DNA from: Cichorium intybus
Lineage: Eukaryota; Streptophyta; Magnoliopsida; Asterales; Asteraceae
Assembly: GCA_023525715.1 (NCBI GenBank)
Contig: CM042010.1
Coordinates: 61,073,729-61,137,728, forward strand
Direction: 5' to 3'
DNA length: 64,000 bases
This document shows, piece by piece, positions 62,120 to 64,000 of this stretch (within the stretch, counting starts at the first letter, position 1; the number at the start of each line of letters is the position of its first letter). The position numbers and the translations under genes are program-made. The notes under the pieces are model-generated. The model was not told the origin of the DNA. It did not search any database and was given only the letters and a program-made list of their open reading frames with translations.

Positions 62120-64000
62120 GTCTCCCACTTGGATAAGTCTATGACTAAAATTACCAATTTAACCTCTAATTAATTAGCAACTGTAGCTTCCTAGAAACCG
62201 CTGCCGAACTCTGACCTAGTCAGTTCTGTCCATAGATAAGTGATCATATGATCCTTCGTCCAACAAGATATTTTCCAGAAAAGAGACATGGATTGAGATC
62301 AATCTCTGTCCGATACTCTGTTTCCCGATTTCAGATTATGCTTATGACTTTAGAACTTCTAATTGAACACATCAATTTAGTCCAGGCTGGCCAGCACTTT
62401 AGTCAACATCAAAATCATCGAGAGGCCTACAGATATCTGTTTCCCATCAAGGTCAAGGAACGAATAAGCTTTGACTCATATGCTTATATCTTTTACCAGT
62501 CAAATCATTCACAACAACACGTTTTATAACATCGAGTTACCGATGCGTTTTCGTATTATCAATGAACAACTGCCTTGTAAATCATAACTCATATCTCTCC
62601 ACTTCAAGATCATAAGATATTATCGTCTCAATCGTTGCTCGTGATGTAATCCATGAAGCAATCTATTGAGCACGGGTTTATCCAATACTCAAATCTCTAT
62701 TTCTAAGTACTCATGAATGTTGTAACAATCGTATTGCTATGTCTAACTCCTTAGACAGTCTACAAACTAATTCATGACAGTCTTGATTCAATACTTACTT
62801 CCCAAAGTATGAACGACTGTGGACCTTTCTGAATAATTAAATTATTCGGGAAGTGAAACATGCAAAAGTGAAACATGAAGATCTGACTGGCAGCTACTCT
62901 TGCTTATTACCAAGTCTCCACTGGGTAATCACCAAGTCGGATCTTGTCATAAACTATTATTGGTTTCAAGATTTCTTTTAAACTTTTAATTCTAATTTTA
63001 CAGCTATGTCTTTATGAACCTTACACTCTTTCTATATTTTCAAAGTATCTTATACTTATACACTATATTGCAGATGATCCAATCGGATGCTCATCCGATA
63101 ACATCTCAATATGTTATCCTATCAATTTCTCTCCTAACTCCATTCTGGTAATGTGTACTGTGACTCCCTATGGTTCTGGGGTCTTTAGTCTACTTGACTG
63201 CACCCTAAGACTATTTCGAGGTGCTGTGATGTGCCGGTGAACTACACGCGCTCCATCAGAATACCAACGAGATTCTTTAACCATGAAGTCCTTTAACATC
63301 ATGTCCTGACGTTAATAATTACCACTTTGAAAAAACTTTCAAATTAACCCTATTACTTTCACCCCAATCATTTCCTAATGAATTCTCACTTGAGTTCAAA
63401 CGATCCATCCAGTATTCCCAGCCAGGCAATGTCCTTAATCCAACTTACTATGCCCTAAGCATTAAGTCATCAGGACATATTCATGACTTTATGATCGATC
63501 CAAAACTTATGGAACCCGATCTAATCCTATTCCATACCCTTTCGGAATCCAAGGATTATTTATAATCCTTGTGTCATGTTTTTCGAAAAGCTATTTCCTT
63601 TTGGAGACTCTTCTCATGCATCTTGAATCTTATCAAGATCATGCTTACAATGGCTAGGTCTATGCTGGCGATTTCATCTATCCAATAGACGACTGTGAAT
63701 TACATGATTATGTTGCACCTTCTTAATTTCTTTCATGCCAAGTCATCACACTTTGCAATGATAAGAAACCCTTTCCTGAGTCTATGCATCTTGAATCTCA
63801 TCAAGATCATCTTGACAGAGTCTGGATCTATCTCATAGACGTTTACAACCACCTGAGTATGCTGTATTTCTATTAAGTCTTTCATAGCGATCCATCTCTT
63901 AACACCAAGTCATTACACTTCGTAATGAGAAGAGACGTTTCCAAGAAACAGTATGTAACCCCATATGGAGATAGTAGATAACAGTGACACTCCCACTGGC
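62120..64000 (-). mobile_element. Non-coding internal region of an LTR element, runs off the window
   Basis: Starts with the purine tract complement and continues without any frame that matches a retroelement protein. It has internal repetition: CATCTTGAATCTnATCAAGATCAT occurs near 63619 and again near 63787. Either the long 3' non-coding part of a copia element or a large non-coding derivative; the window end prevents a decision. Confidence 0.4.

Noticed and set aside
62248..62529. 93-codon ORF near the right end
   Set aside because: No similarity to any protein I know; it lies in non-coding LTR-element DNA with weak composition evidence.

Overview
This is nuclear DNA from a flowering plant, probably a eudicot. 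The evidence is AT-rich DNA with nested Ty1/copia and Ty3/gypsy LTR retrotransposons, tRNA-iMet-type primer sites, chromodomain-bearing polyproteins, two Helitrons, a hAT deletion derivative, tRNA-derived SINEs and long (TA)n microsatellites. Captured exon fragments resemble plant GH127, DEAH-box helicase and ABCA genes. I could not fix the genus or family. No complete ordinary host gene is visible; the window reads as repeat-rich intergenic DNA.

Layout. 1-2481: no gene supported. 2482-5469: Helitron (+) with exon-like pieces I do not recognise. 6532-11746: intact, very young Tork-type copia element (-), with a 5-bp target duplication and one LTR mismatch. 12.0-13.5 kb: a MITE, a reverse-oriented SINE and an exact 369-bp tandem duplication. 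13566-16518: Helitron (-) carrying fragments of three unrelated host genes in one orientation. 16.6-16.9 kb: a SINE-like unit.

17315-31772: a gag-only gypsy element that kept only the last codons of pol. Its gag is split by a complete 10.8-kb chromovirus at 18996-29754, and both insertions have perfect 5-bp target duplications. 31.8-32.8 kb: alternating GGC/GGT-rich and (TA)n tracts. 32798-41690: a decayed chromovirus with a 202-bp internal pol duplication, its right LTR cut short. 41.7-45 kb: LTR-like DNA with arrays of GC-rich palindromes. 45.4-45.8 kb: a copia remnant. 46-51 kb: AT-rich DNA with microsatellites. 51283-56444: a Reina-type gypsy element (+) inserted next to a possible TATA box, with frameshifts in or beside homopolymers. 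57769-61.4 kb: a copia remnant whose LTR is split by a 1181-bp hAT deletion derivative. 61.4-64.0 kb: the edge of another LTR element and non-coding internal DNA.

Relative ages follow from mismatches I counted by eye between LTR pairs. The nested outer element is older (about 16-18 in 1057 bp) than its inner insertion (at least 4 in 2679 bp). The decayed chromovirus has about 17 in 1335 bp, the Reina element 3 in 341 bp, and the copia element 1 in 518 bp. The most interesting unexplained signal is a stem-loop just 5' of the polypurine tract in all three large gypsy elements. Its base pairs change together although the surrounding coding context differs. Second is the Helitron with three collinear gene fragments that kept splice sites.
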